Source: Bolinopsis microptera (Eukaryota > Ctenophora > Tentaculata > Lobata > Bolinopsidae). From it: 64,000 nucleotides of DNA. Under the pieces are notes generated by a model that had not been told where the DNA came from, did not search any database, and saw only the letters and a list, made by a program, of their open reading frames with translations. Shown here in pieces: positions 24,351 through 37,600 of this stretch. The position numbers and the translations under genes are program-made. Each line of letters opens with the position of its first letter. Positions within the stretch are counted from its first letter, which is position 1. Where the stretch lies: contig NC_087074.1 of NCBI RefSeq assembly GCF_026151205.1, forward strand, positions 5,146,001 to 5,210,000, in the 5' to 3' direction.

Positions 24351-26329
24351 TGAAGGCCTGTAATAAGACAAATGAACAGGTCGTGACAAAAAATTAAGGT
24401 AAAATCTGTGAAGTGATGCAAAGATTGATGCTAGCAATGGTGCAAAAGTTAATGCTAAGAATAATAAATATATTTATTAGATTTGCGGTTGAAATAGCGA
24501 TGAGCTAATTAAATCACTAGCTAAACATATAGATTATAGACATTTCGTTATTCTGGTAAAATTAATAGCCCACTATACTATAGTGACTATAGTACCCTCT
24601 ATCATTCTCGCTATCTCGTTAACTATTATTAGTTAACTGCAGCCTCTGTTCATCGTGCAACTACTTACTTGTTCTTTATACTTTACTTCTAGATACTATC
24701 ATAAAATGAAAGCGAAAAATGTTAAATTTTTTGCCATAGCTTTTAGGAGTGAACTAGATCATTAAATCATTTGAATTTTGCAACTAATATACATTTTCAT
24801 GATTGAGAGGACCATCACACGTTTAAGCAAAGCGCAGATTATTTGGCGCATATCATGTGCAACGAAACATCAAAATGCTCCGTTGAACTCCTACAAATAC
24901 ATAATATTCACCACTTTGCCAATCTATTGAGTTTTAGAAACAAAAATACCAGATTTTTGTATGTCTGTACCGTGACCATTATAAAAACCTCGTATTACAG
25001 TCTGAACCAAGTAAAAATAGAATTGAAAGCATAGAAACGATCTTTTAAATGAAAAACTTTAAAACGATCATTAAAATGACAGACTTGCTGTCAGATTAAA
25101 CTCCTGTCAGTGTCGTCAATGGACCATGTCGGCATGTCTGATAAAGGTACAGAATATTTCTCCTCGTTTCGCTCGAATGACCTCAAGCGGTTAACGTGAA
25201 TGACTTTAAACGTTACATCGATTTAAAAATATAACGACAATGTCTTGGATATCCTCAGGCAGTTTTCGTAAATATATACATTTATTGAATCACAATTTGC
25301 CTTCCAAAGGAGTGAAAGGCTTTGCACAAATATTATGATATAATAACTTGCAGAATTGCAGAATCGCAGAATTGCAAAATCTGCAGTCTGCACGTGCAAA
25401 TATCCTCTGCACGTGCAAATATCCTCTGCAGTTGCAAATATCCTCTGCACAGATTGGCATTCCTGCATAATAGTTCCAATGTTTACTTAATATTTCAATT
25501 CTGAGGAATCAACTTTGTTAACTTTAGTCTCCTAAAATATCTAATATTTATCATATTATTAAATTCAATATTAGCATAATTGAACCGATGTTATCGTAAA
25601 TAAATAGATGATAAGTTCAGTGATAAATTTGATGTTGAAATTTTAAATGATTTTATGTTAAATTTGGTGCATGATTGAACCAATATCAATTTAAATTTTA
25701 TAATCTATAGAACCAAAGTTAAGTTCGATATCAAATTCGATTGATAAACGAATTTCTTGAAGTTGAAATTAAGATTTAGTATTCAATTTTAAAATCAACT
25801 AATGAAAACAATATATTTTGTCGGTAAGATTTCATACGCCGATGGTGGATAAAAATAATAAATAAAAATACACTTTTCATTCGATATACTTATTAATATA
25901 CTTATCATTCGATCCTTACTAAACTTTTGTCGTAAGTACTTATTATATAGTTCAAAAATGTCCAGAAAAATGTTTGTAAAGTTTTTAAATTTTCTACCTT
26001 ATAGTTCAAATTCTGTTAAATTCTGTTAAATTCTGTTACAATTTACATACTTACATTTCTTAAAGAATGTTTTCCAAAAAATGTTACCAGTTTCTCCCTT
26101 TTGAGATCTATAACTGCGGGCATATTTTTTTTAAATTTCAGAGACCTTACCTCAAAGTCGGATTTAGGTTTACCTTTATAGGCCTTTTAATTGATCAAAT
26201 ATTTAAAAACAATTAATCCTACTATACGGCGAGCTGTATTGCTATCCTTTTGATAATATAATTTTGTCAGGCTGCAGCTCGCTGCAACTATAGAACTATA
26301 CAGATTGGATTGTCAATTATTTAAACCAT

Positions 26330-26505
26330 GCCGGATATATTTCCTGATACCTACGTATTACTATTTAAGTTGTACGTGAGTTCCTGGACGAAATCTGGAG
26401 ATTAGAAAGGTTTTAGCTGCATCAAGGTTTCTTCTTAGATGATTTTTCATTTTAGATTATCGTAATGTCATGTAATAACGTCATGCAATCTTCGATAAAA
26501 GGCTC
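26330..26505. repeat. Dispersed repeat, copy A
   Basis: Shares an extended direct match with 28856-29000, including TTTTAGCTGCATCAAGG, CTTCTTAG and TTTTAGATTATCGT in the same order and spacing. No terminal repeats or coding capacity were seen. Confidence 0.8.
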
Positions 26506-28855
26506 GCCTTCGATTTCAACTATTTAGACCGCCTATACCAACTAACTAATACTTCCGGTGAAAAATTCAAAAATAAATTATAAAACTTAAAAGCAGACAG
26601 AATTTTAATTTGATAACCTGAGATCAGTTTATCATGAAAATCATTGCAATATAATTGGATTATTGCAGGATTGCAGATAGATAATGTAGTTAGGTAATTG
26701 TTCCAAGAGCGCTGGCCCTACCTACCACTATTTCCCGTACTGATCGTCCATTGAAACAATTTATATATTATCAGCCTGAGCCATCTTCACTAGTCAATAT
26801 TTATTCTTATTGGAACCGGAAAACGGTAAAAATATTCCATTCTCCGGTGAAGTTTAATATCTTAAATTCAGTTGATTTCTAATTCTCAACTGATCAACAG
26901 TCTCATACCATACTGTTATATAGACTAATCTTATTTGGGGGGGGGGGGGGGGGGGGGGGGGGAGGGGGGCCAAGGGGTACTTATTTGTGAAACTTGATTT
27001 TGAGATAGCAGTTGATCAACTAACTAGGACCGGAGACCGAACATTTGAGGGGGTCCCAGACTCCAACCGCCCACCGGTGCCCATATTTGGTCCAAATTAG
27101 GCCAAATCCCCTGAACATGTCCAAAACAGTGATGCCACGTGGGCGTCTGATGCCACGTGGGCGTCTGATTCGCTTCAGACAGCCCTAAGTCACTTGTACT
27201 TACATGGGTTATTTTAATCCCTTTTGCAATTCGTTTCTGCAGTTATGCAGACTGCTGCAGCTCTTAACTATATCATGATATCACCTTGCATCCCAGAACA
27301 CGCCGGCGAGAAGAATTTGTTCTGAAAGATTCCTTTTGAATAGTACCTTCCGTAAATTCACATAATTCATTTGTCCTATTACTGAAGGATAACCTCGTTG
27401 ATCAGCATTTCCCCCCAAACACGTACCGTGAACTAAAATCAGCAGGCTATTAACCCTCTAGTGATCACTACTAACTGTAAGCAACGAGTTGTCACTAATA
27501 GGTCTACTAGTGGCAACCTACCTTCTCTTCACACTTCTTTTGAGGATTGCGCAGACCGTAGTCCCCTGAGTCTGCAGCCCCTTCTTCTATGCTTGTTGCA
27601 GGTGGTCGTACCCTCCAGATTTTTCAGATGGGACTTTTCGATCCAATTCAGGTCTAAAGGTGGCTATTGGCTGGTCACCTGACTGAGCATTGTTTAGTTT
27701 TGCAATTTTACTTTTTAAATTTATCAATTTTTGTCTGCTTTAGTTTGGTGAGCTCACGGTACGTTGAATTGATACGACAACTTAACTGGGAGGAATGATA
27801 TTATATTCTTGTTTTTTCATTAGACCTAAAAACGCTTTAACAGAATTATAGATTTATAAATTTGCAAATAAAAATATAACGAGTAAGGGTAAGTTAAAAA
27901 TATAATATCATTAATATTGTTATAATACAAAAGTATGAAGTGGCTCAATCCAAACAGACCGCAATTTAATTCTGAGTGTCCCTCACGTATCTAATAGTAA
28001 TACTTGATAGGCAATATTGAGGTCCACTGCCAAATTACCTAATTATATAGCGAATCTGTTATGGGGGAGAGAGAGCGAGAGTGTGAGGGAGGGAGAGTAC
28101 GTGAGACACGATAGTATCACATTTGTGTCACAAAATGATCAATTGAACCACTTACCACGACTGATTTAAAAAACTTTGGTTCGTCAGAGTTTGTCGAAAC
28201 TATACCGAAAAAAACCAGTCCCATAACTCTTACCATTTTCTTGAGTAAGCCGTCGGAAATTTCCCACATTCACACACGAACCCACACCCTTTTTGGGATT
28301 ATTAGTATAGATATTATTACGCAGATCCTTATTAACCTAGTTCCGCCCAACAAATACTTAGTCACGCTGTACCTTTTGTCGGCATCATATTTATATACTT
28401 TACTCTATAATATAATTATAACTATTAATAATTTTCACGTAATTTTTTACTGGCATTTTGTTAAAACGTTTTCAGCTCTGATGAAGCCATTGTTAATGAA
28501 AAATCAACCAACAATCGCATTCATTCCAATTAAGTCGAATCAATTATCGTCCAACAGTTAAGAAGAAATATAAATAAATAAATATAATGACTAACACGTC
28601 GTATTCTATGTATGTGGCAACCGCTAATAAACAATAATTAAACTTGGTGAACAATTGATTCCTATTTATAAACTTCGTAATTTAATGAGTGGTCCAATAT
28701 GGTTACAGTTAAACTGAGCAACAATATCACTTTGCAGCCCTCGCACGAGAGCAGCACGCCTGCACAAACAGTCGCACTGCTGCAGGCTTTAAAATATTTG
28801 CTCTTAATATTAATTATCATTATTTAGCGCTTTCAGCAGATTAAATTAATAGTTA

Positions 28856-29000
28856 TAGCCGGAAATATTTCTTGCTACCTTGACTTTAAATTCCAGGACG
28901 GAATCTGGGGATTATAAAGATTTTAGCTGCATCAAGGCTTCTTCTTAGCTTATGTTGATTTTAGATTATCGTTATTCTCATGTAATCTTCAATAAAACTA
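28856..29000. repeat. Dispersed repeat, copy B
   Basis: Same orientation as copy A, with scattered substitutions and small indels between the two. It lies about 290 bases upstream of the candidate secreted-protein gene. Confidence 0.8.
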
Positions 29001-29285
29001 AAAGTTGTAATACAGCGGCACTAGCGTTCTCTTAAATATTTGAAAGTTATCTTATTTATTAATTTAGCGCCGAAGGAGATCTCTCTGAGGGAGTTCCCTC
29101 CAGAGGCAAGATCTCTTTCCGAGACAACGCTCTTTTGATAAGAGTATCATCGAAGAGAGAATCTTTTCCGATGTAAGAGCTCCTTAAATCGTCTAAAATA
29201 TGAAAATCAACTTTTCTAATAGTTTTGATCACCTAATTATAATTTTCCTGGATAGCAGTGATTTAAAACTCAACACCGGAATAAG

Positions 29286-30682
29286 ATGGCTGAGAGAACG
29301 TTCCTCGCATTGCTCTTCATTCTAGTGTCCCTTATCACACTTGCATATTCACACGACCCATGTGATTGCATAGACGATTTGAAGGGAACTGAAGTCACGG
29401 TAATTATTATTTTGCAATTTTTCGACCTTCTGTAAAGTCTGTATTTGGGAATAAAAGTAAGGACTGTTTTCTGGGTTTGATTTATAAGTGTTCATGTTTT
29501 TCCTTATATTTTTACATTTGTAATAAACCGTGATTTTTATCGCTTTTTGTAGAAAAATAAGTTGTGCACAGACCCTCATAGAGTTTCCGCATCAAAATAT
29601 TTTTGGGTACATTTTTCTCTACATCGCTAAAATTAAAGTGAACCAACGTACCTGATTTAAAAGATCTATGATTTTCCCGCTGCTTCAAATCAAGTTAGAA
29701 GCAGTGAATGTAATTCTCGAAAACCGATTAATGGAATCATTGTCCAGAAAAACTAAAAATAGCAATTTTGATTATATGTAATTAATGTTTGTTTGAGCAG
29801 GACGAATTACCAGCGCATATAACTGAAAGCTTAGTATTCTTAGAGGAACTTTACGATATGCAGCGTCGGATCGGCAGAACGGTAAGTTTACTTTTATAAT
29901 CCTTTCAGTAATTAGACCTGTAACATGAGATATATTTCTTTATTTTAGAAAGAAAATAATACCAGATGCAATGAAACTCAATATTTATATCTTGAAGCGA
30001 TAACAACGCAACATAAGGCCTGGTGCAAAGGGACATCCACTACTTGTCATTATCGGAACCATTCGTATAGTCTGCTCGATAGATGTATTATATTTGTGGT
30101 GTTGATGAAGTTAAGAAATGAATAATATAATATGATAAAACTTATTTTCCGTTAAAAATTAGACAAATATCCACCGGGATCTTGTGGTGCACATCATGTT
30201 TCCTCTGTGATACGGCCCGGTAAAAAAACTACCAGGTTCGAGGGGCCAGCTACCCTTCAACCTTAAAGGAGCGAGTGAGATGGCTAGTGACCGCAAACTT
30301 TGGAGGGAGATGATACGTCACAAACGGGAGTTCGTTGGTGCAGGCCACTCGAATGATTGAGGAGACCTAATCAAGCAGTAAGATACGGCCCGGGCAACTC
30401 CACTGTACCTGATATCTAAACATTTTGTTCTTGATTTATTAATTTTACCGGGGTAAGCACAGGGCTCCAATGCTCTATCTTACAGTGGTCACGATCTTAC
30501 CATTAGTGATATTGACCACAGCCCCCTACGAAGAAGAAGAAGATATCTAGGTGACACATCAGTGTCTGCAAAACTGCAAATCATCAGTGTCTGCAAAACT
30601 GCAAATTTCACATACCTGTGACCTTTTGGCTTTTGTTCTGCAGAATGATGAGTACTGCAAGATCGTGGAGGAGCTAATTTGA
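29286..30682 (+). CDS. Candidate small secreted cysteine-containing protein
   Basis: Exon 1 (29286-29399) starts with ATG and encodes a clear signal peptide (hydrophobic core LALLFILVSLITLA) followed by DPCDCIDDL. Exon 2 (29801-29881) and exon 3 (from 29949) join in phase 0. Exon 3 stays open for 58 codons to TAA at 30123 and contains four Cys. A short terminal exon may follow at 30644-30682 (NDEYCKIVEELI then TGA), with AATAAA near 30710. The exon 3 donor (around GTGGTG at 30094-30100) is weak, so the 3' structure is uncertain: about 123 residues if exon 3 is terminal, about 130 if spliced on. Alternatively exon 2 could splice in phase 0 to the Ig exon at 31687 and supply the leader of the next gene. 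Family not recognised. Confidence 0.5.
30200..30545 (+). mobile_element. LINE 3' tail
   Basis: A degenerate C-terminal LINE segment reads MASDRKLWREMIRHK and then GHSND before a stop. This is the usual end of one non-LTR ORF2 group. A short 3' UTR and a GAAGAAGAAGAA tail (about 30525-30542) follow. It would sit within the last intron of the secreted-protein candidate. Confidence 0.65.
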
Positions 30683-30874
30683 TCCACTATATCACGACAG
30701 GCCATGTTAAATAAATGTTTAAAGACAATAGCTAACTTTTAGTTTTAAATGTCCAGAAAAGCCCACGTCATATTTTATTATTCCCTAACCGATACTAAGA
30801 ATTATTTAACCGATACTAAGAATTATTTAATTCCATTTGTAAAACTGCAAGAGAATCAGATAATAGGGATTAAC

Positions 30875-31309
30875 GAGGTCTCTGGAGCACATTTGAACGA
30901 ACATTCTTTGATGTCTGTGTTACCCACCCCAACTCACCCACATATGACAAAAAAGATATGGAACAGATCTATAAAGCTCATGAAATGAGGAAAATGAAAA
31001 AAGTACAACAACAGAATCATCCAGGTGGAAATAGGCACCTTTACCCCACTTATATACTCAACAAATGGCGGATGGGGTCCACAAGCCACAAGATACCACA
31101 AGAGACTCGCCGAAAAACTATCCCAGAAGAGAGGAGAAGACTATGCGGCTATTATGTGTTACATGCGCACCAGGATTAGATTCTCAATCCTCAGGAGCAC
31201 CCTGATAGCGGTCAGGGGTGAGAGAGGGAGACGGCAATCGTATACATTGCCAGTCAGTGTAACTTCGTTTAACTTGATACCTGCCACCATGGACTATGAA
31301 TGTTTCTAG
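30875..31309 (+). pseudogene. C-terminal fragment of a retroelement polyprotein
   Basis: The frame reads FDVCVTHPNSPTY, EQIYKAHEM, then after a frameshift near 31012 continues as QVEIGTFTPLIYSTNGG, KRGEDYAAIMCYMRTRIRFS and LRSTLIAVRG before TAG at 31307-31309. I recognise this as a conserved C-terminal block of reverse-transcriptase-encoding elements common in invertebrate genomes. No RT domain precedes it. The frameshift and 5' truncation make it a pseudogene. Confidence 0.7.
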
Positions 31310-31686
31310 ACACTATCCTTTTGATATTGAGATATTGGTATCTCAGATCACGTGTACATCGTTCCTTTTTTATGACACAGTAATTTATTGACACTCACAG
31401 CTTCACAGCTATAATTTTAATCATTGAATCAGTATTTTTATCTGTGCTCTGCGTAATGCATCACATGAATCAGTTTTTAATCTATTAACTTATTACACAT
31501 TTGTGCTCTGCTTTAGCATCACTTGACTATTTAAAAAAATTGTTTGTTCAGGCCATGACCTTATAGTCAGCCAATTGGCCATTGCTGAAATTGAATGTAA
31601 TTTATTCACTTTTACTATTATTGTAATGATAATAGGGATTTCTTCGGATTTATCATACCGGTTTCAGTAATACTCTGTCTCTTCAG

Positions 31687-34600
31687 GCTGTATTGTCATG
31701 TAAGGTGAGGGGGGAACCACCCTTGAACTTGTACATTTATCATGACATAATAGCTACCTACAAACAAAAGCTGAAACAGAAGAAGAGGAATTTACCTTGT
31801 GACACGTAAGAAGCTTGGTTTATTTTCATCTGAAGTTAATGAAAGGAACGTAGTAAAATTTCTTGGAATATAATGCACTTCCGTTAACGAAAATAATATA
31901 ATATTCTTACCCCAGGATCTACGACCCTTTAATACCAGACGAGGTAGCAATCCGCTATGAAGTGGACATATTGGAGGCAAAGCATGAAGGTGTTTACAAG
32001 TAAGTCTCGTATCAATAACATTAAGAATATTAAAATCAGTCCAGACTGATTCCCATTAAGAATCTCATTGGATTGGACCTTTACTGATAGTTGAAATTCG
32101 ACATATGACGTCATCTAGCGTCATCTAGCGTCATCTAGCGTGAAATATCGCCAGATGATGATAGATGACGCTAGATGACGCTAGATGACGCTAGATGACG
32201 CCAATTAGCGATATTGTCGCTAAGTGCACGGCACCTTTCGAATGTCGCTATCTAGCGCTATCTAGCGCTATCTAGCGCTATCTAGCGCTATATGACGCTA
32301 TATGACGCTATATGACGCTATATGACGCTAGATGACGCTAGATGACGCTAGATGACGCTAGATGACGCTAAGCACGCAGCACTGACGCCAGGCGACAGAT
32401 AGCGCTATTTTCATAAAAATTCTAGGGACGACATCTAGCGTCATCTAGCGTCATATGTTGCCGCGACATCTGACGCTATCTGACGCCATCTAGCGATATC
32501 TGACGTCATCTGACGACATCTGTCGCGACGACATCTGACGCAGGCGACATCAAGCGCTGGATAGCGGGATAAGTCAGTTTACGACAGTTCACGCTATCTA
32601 GCGCTATATAGCGCCAGATAGCGCTATAGCGCTAGATACCGCTAGATGTCGCAAAAAAAAGGGCGGAAATTTTATGAAAATAGCGCTATCTGTCGCCTGG
32701 CGTCAGTGCTGCGTGCTTAGCGTCATCTAGCGTCATCTAGCGTCATCTAGCGTCATATAGCGTCATATAGCGTCATATAGCGCTAGATAGCGCTAGATAG
32801 CGCTAGAAAGCGCTAGATAGCGACATTCGAAAGGTGCCGTGCACTTAGCGACAATGTCGCTAATTGGCGTCATCTAGCGTCATCTAGCGTCATCTAGCGT
32901 CATCTAGCGTCATCTATCATCATCTGGCGATATTTCACGCTAGATGACGCTAGATGACGCTAGATGACGTCATATGTCGAATTTAAACTATCAGTAAAGG
33001 TCCGGATTGGACCTTTACTGATAGTTGAAATTCGACATATGACGTCATCTAGCGTCATCTAGCGTCATCTAGCGTGAAATATCGCCAGATGATGATAGAT
33101 GACGCTAGATGACGCTAGATGACGCTAGATGACGCCAATGTTGCTAATTGGCGTCATCTAGCGTCATCTAGCGTCATCTAGCGTCATCTAGCGTCATCTA
33201 TCATCATCTGGCGATATTTCACGCTAGATGACGCTAGATGACGCTAGATGACGTCATATGTCGAATTTAAACTATCAGTAAAGGTCCATTGGATTGAGAC
33301 CGGTAATACTTGCACATCTATACTATATTAATCTAAACTTGACGGAATCTCCCTGACAACGGCAAAAAAATACAAAAAAATACCAAAATTTTTTTTGTTG
33401 ATAAAAAAGTATCAACTAGGAAATACTTCGAACTTTATTGTCGTCGTCTAATAAAACTCCATTCTTATTACAGAACGGGGCTAGATGATGAAGAAAATTA
33501 GAACATCGAATGATTTAAAATTTCCGCGAATCAGCGGCTTTCCAGTAAATTATATACTAGCTGGTGACTAATAGTTCCAGAAAGCAATAATTCTGCACAT
33601 TATTTCATATTATCACTATCTCTCTCAGATGCCAAGCTGAGTCGATAAATGGTGACATAGCAGTATCAGTGATGACTCTAACCCTTACAGGTACGTGAAT
33701 ACCTCAATAATAATAATATTTCTAATGGGTTGGTCTGACACACATGAAACTGAAGTTTCCGAAGAAAATATTTAATTTCATCAGGATTGGTTGATAGCCC
33801 GTTGATAGCCGGTTGAGAGCCGGTTGAGAGCCGGTTGAAAACAGTTTACCGGTTTTTCTATACTGCTTATTTATCCACTCTTTCTCTTAGATCCGTGCGA
33901 GGGTAAAGTATGTGGGTTTAGAGAGAAATGTGTTAACATTAAAGGGGCTGGTAAATGTACATGTGACTTTCCATGTGAGATATCATACGAGCCTATCTGC
34001 GCTGAAGAGCGAACTTTCTGCAGGTTTGTGGTTATTGAAGAATATTTTAAAATTCTTTTTCAAAACGAAACATATGTAGATTATACAAAAAATACTTAAA
34101 ATACAAAAAAATACTTGAAATACAAAAATGATACAGTCTAATTTTAAAACTGGATCTTGAGATAGCAGTTTACTGATGAGCTCAGGAGGTGAGTAGCTCG
34201 TGCTACAATGGTACAAGAGGACAAGGAGAAAACCCTGAAGCTTTATTTTCGGACATGTTACGAAGATTCTTAGTGTTGGGCCAGTAAATGGTCGAGTCCT
34301 AGTCCCTTGGCCCTCAAAATCTGAGTTACAGAGGGAGGACTGATTGTCCCTGATGAAACTGAATTATGTCCCCCTTGTTAAAGATAACTAACATTAAACT
34401 GTTTCAGTATGTGTCACGCGGAAAAGCTTGAGTGTCGGGTGGGACAACATTTGACCAACATTGTGAACGGAACATGTGATGGAGTGCAAGGTATGTAGTG
34501 TAATACAACGAGCCGATGCACAAATATATAAATTGGGCGACAGGAAGATATTACAATTATTATTATAATATTACAATTATTATATATTTTGAGTTAACAT

Positions 34601-37600
34601 TGACTGGTGTAAAAGAGAGCCTCAAACAAACAGATGGTAATCCGTGTGTGATTGCGATAATATTAGTGGTCTCCTAGGCCCTAGCATTAGACAGTCTAGT
34701 TAAGCTGGGCATCAGTGTCACATGTTAGATAATTCTATAAGAATTTGCCCTACTCAGTATACATAATTTATCTTTCAGAGGTACCATTGAAGGCATTCTG
34801 TGGTTTATCAGTTGGGGATGGATATATTTCTAGATCCGATAACGATTACTACAGTACTAAAGGTTTGGAATTACAGTTTTAAATGGATATTTTGCAACAA
34901 TATACCGAATATTCGTAACATCTTAATGGCATTTACAATTATATTTCAAATATATTGGATAAACGGAAAAACGGAGAAACAGGGCGCTTATCCGTGTTAA
35001 TTTATTTTCAGCATTACCAACGGAAGCAACCTGTACGTTTAGTGGGGAAGGACATGTTACTAAATTCAACGGAGATTACTTTACTTTCAAAGGTTTGCTA
35101 TTCCCTAAATAAATCGCTTATTATGCTAGCTTACAATTTCTCGTGCCGATTTATTTTTTACCGTTCATGGTGTAATGTTTTACTGTAACTTGACTATGTT
35201 GACTGATTACTAAAAATATACTATTAAATTGGATTTATATAATATATAAGTACAAGTGTAATATAATAGTCTATCTTGATATCTTGATATTAGCAATGAT
35301 ACTGTTTTTAATACGACTGATCCCACTTTTACGTTATATATCATACTATTAATATGATATTAGAAAATAACGTTAAAGAAATCACATTATGATTATTGAT
35401 TATGCGTTAAGTTATAGAACTCCTGACCAATCGAGTGCCTTCACGTGACGATTTGGTAGTTGATACGTTTTATTGTAGATATAGATATACTTATATTGAG
35501 TACTGTATTTGATAAATCAAATTTATCAAATACAGTACTCCATAAATGTTAAATTCTTGTTAAATTCCTTTATGAAAGTAATTCCTTTGTGATAGATACT
35601 CCTCTAATTTCCAACGATTACAGTGATATTCCAAGGTTGACTCAACCCTTGCTGTTCTCTCAAACTATAAGGATGTGAATTGTGAATCTAATTCAGCTTG
35701 AGCATAAAATCCAGCCCTTCTCGCTGGCTAATATAGGTCACGTTATTTATCAAGTGACTGTACCTCGTGACTGCGTCACTCGGTTACCACGCGCCCGACA
35801 AACTGCAGTGCCGTACCATAATATGTAATATTCTTTCTATTAAAATATTTAAGGCGGATACCAATCTATCGCACATTTATTATAAGATTGTTGTACAACA
35901 TGAATACTTCTTAAAAATAATTTGATCTTAATACTTTTACAGACTGCAGTTGTGTAAGTAAGTAAGTAAGTTATTTGCGACCAATTTAGTTAAGCAATGT
36001 TCCTAAGTAATGTTCCTAAGTAATGCTCCTAACAGTGGTACCGCAGGAGCTTGTCCGTACAAGATGGCGGAAGACTCAAGAGGAAGAACGTTCATTGTGT
36101 ACGCGAAGACTGAGACGTGTGGAGTGAACGAGGAATCCACCTGTCTTAAGTACGATTAATATCTCCAAGTTCCAACAATCTTCACTCACTTTCATATCTC
36201 CAACAATCTTCACTCACTTTCATATCTCCAACAATCTTCACTCACTTTCCTTTTTCCAACAATCTTCACTCACTTTCATATCTCCAACAATCTTCACTCA
36301 CTTCCCTATCTCCAACAATCTTCACTCACTTTCATATCTCCAACAATCTTCACTCACTTCCCTATCTCCAACAATCCTCACTCACTTTCCTATCTCCAAC
36401 AATCCTCGCTCACTTCCATATCTCCAGCAATCCTCACTCACTTTCCTATCTCCAACAATCCTCACTCACTTTCCTATCTCCAACAATCCTCGCTCACTTC
36501 CCTATCTCCAACAATCCTCACTCACTTTCCTATCTCCAACAATCCTCACTCACTTTCCTATCTCCAACAATCTTCACTCACTTCCCTATCTCCAACAATC
36601 TTCACTCACTTTCCTATTTCCAACAATCTTCACTCACTTTCCTATCTCCAACAATCTTCACTCACTTCCCTATCTCCAACAATCCTCACTCACTTCCCTA
36701 TCTCCAACAATCCTCACTCACTTCCCTATCTCCAACAATCCTCACTCACTACCCTATCTCCAACAATCTTCACACACTTTCCTACCTCTAACAATCCTCA
36801 CTCACTTCCCTACCTCACTTGTACTTCCATATCTCAACATTTTAATTGAAATTAACCGTCGGATTAATGTTATTACACCATGTTATTATTAATAGTACAT
36901 TAATTTGACTCTCTTCTGCATGATCTTGCTTACCTCGTGAAGATTTCTAAAGATTTGTGGAATTAAAGATCACAAAAACTAATTCATTGAATTCAGATCA
37001 ATAACGATGTATGTGGATCGTATCTACGGGTTCTCTATTGAAAGAGGGTGGTTAATAAACGATAACGGGCGAAGAAAGAACGTACTGAAAGGAGAACGGA
37101 TCATACTCGGCAACGGTAAGTAGATACCGTAGTGATAGTAACCATGGTAACAGTGATATTAGTAACCATAGTAACAGTGATAGTACTTAGTAGTAACCAT
37201 AGTAACAGTGCTCGTAGCCATAGTAATAGAGATTAAATATGACATTTCTAATACCCCTTCAGGTGCTGTCTCCATTACAAGAGTAGGTAAGACGCTGGTA
37301 GGACGCATTGAAAACAAGAAAATAGAGTTCGTTTACGATGGTCTGAACTACTTCAAACTTTCAGTACCCCTCGACTTTGTATCGGTAAGAATCAAAGATG
37401 TTTTTTTAATTGGTATCTACTGACTTTTCTGTAAGAATTAAATTGCAACTCCTCAATTGAACCTCTAATTTCTTGTTTATTACTGTTTATTTTATTTATC
37501 TATTCTAATCTTATTAACGACCAAATGGATGTAATTAAGAACTCACATATCAATAGCTGTGCCGATGACACAAAGGTGTCTTGTTATAGAGAATTGGAGA

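Larger units (their letters stand above)
24351..29285. other. Gene-poor AT-rich intergenic region
   Basis: I find no exon I would defend. It holds a 21-bp triplet repeat (about 25388-25449, TCTGCACGTGCAAATATCC), a G-tract (26937-26962), a 20-bp tandem pair (27130-27169, GATGCCACGTGGGCGTCT) and a dispersed repeat present at 26330-26505 and again at 28856-29000. A GC-richer patch at 27440-27690 has one 73-codon open frame without recognisable homology. Confidence 0.6.

Noticed and set aside
27461-27682. 73-codon open frame in a GC-richer patch
   Set aside because: No homology, no domain features and no convincing splice or promoter context.
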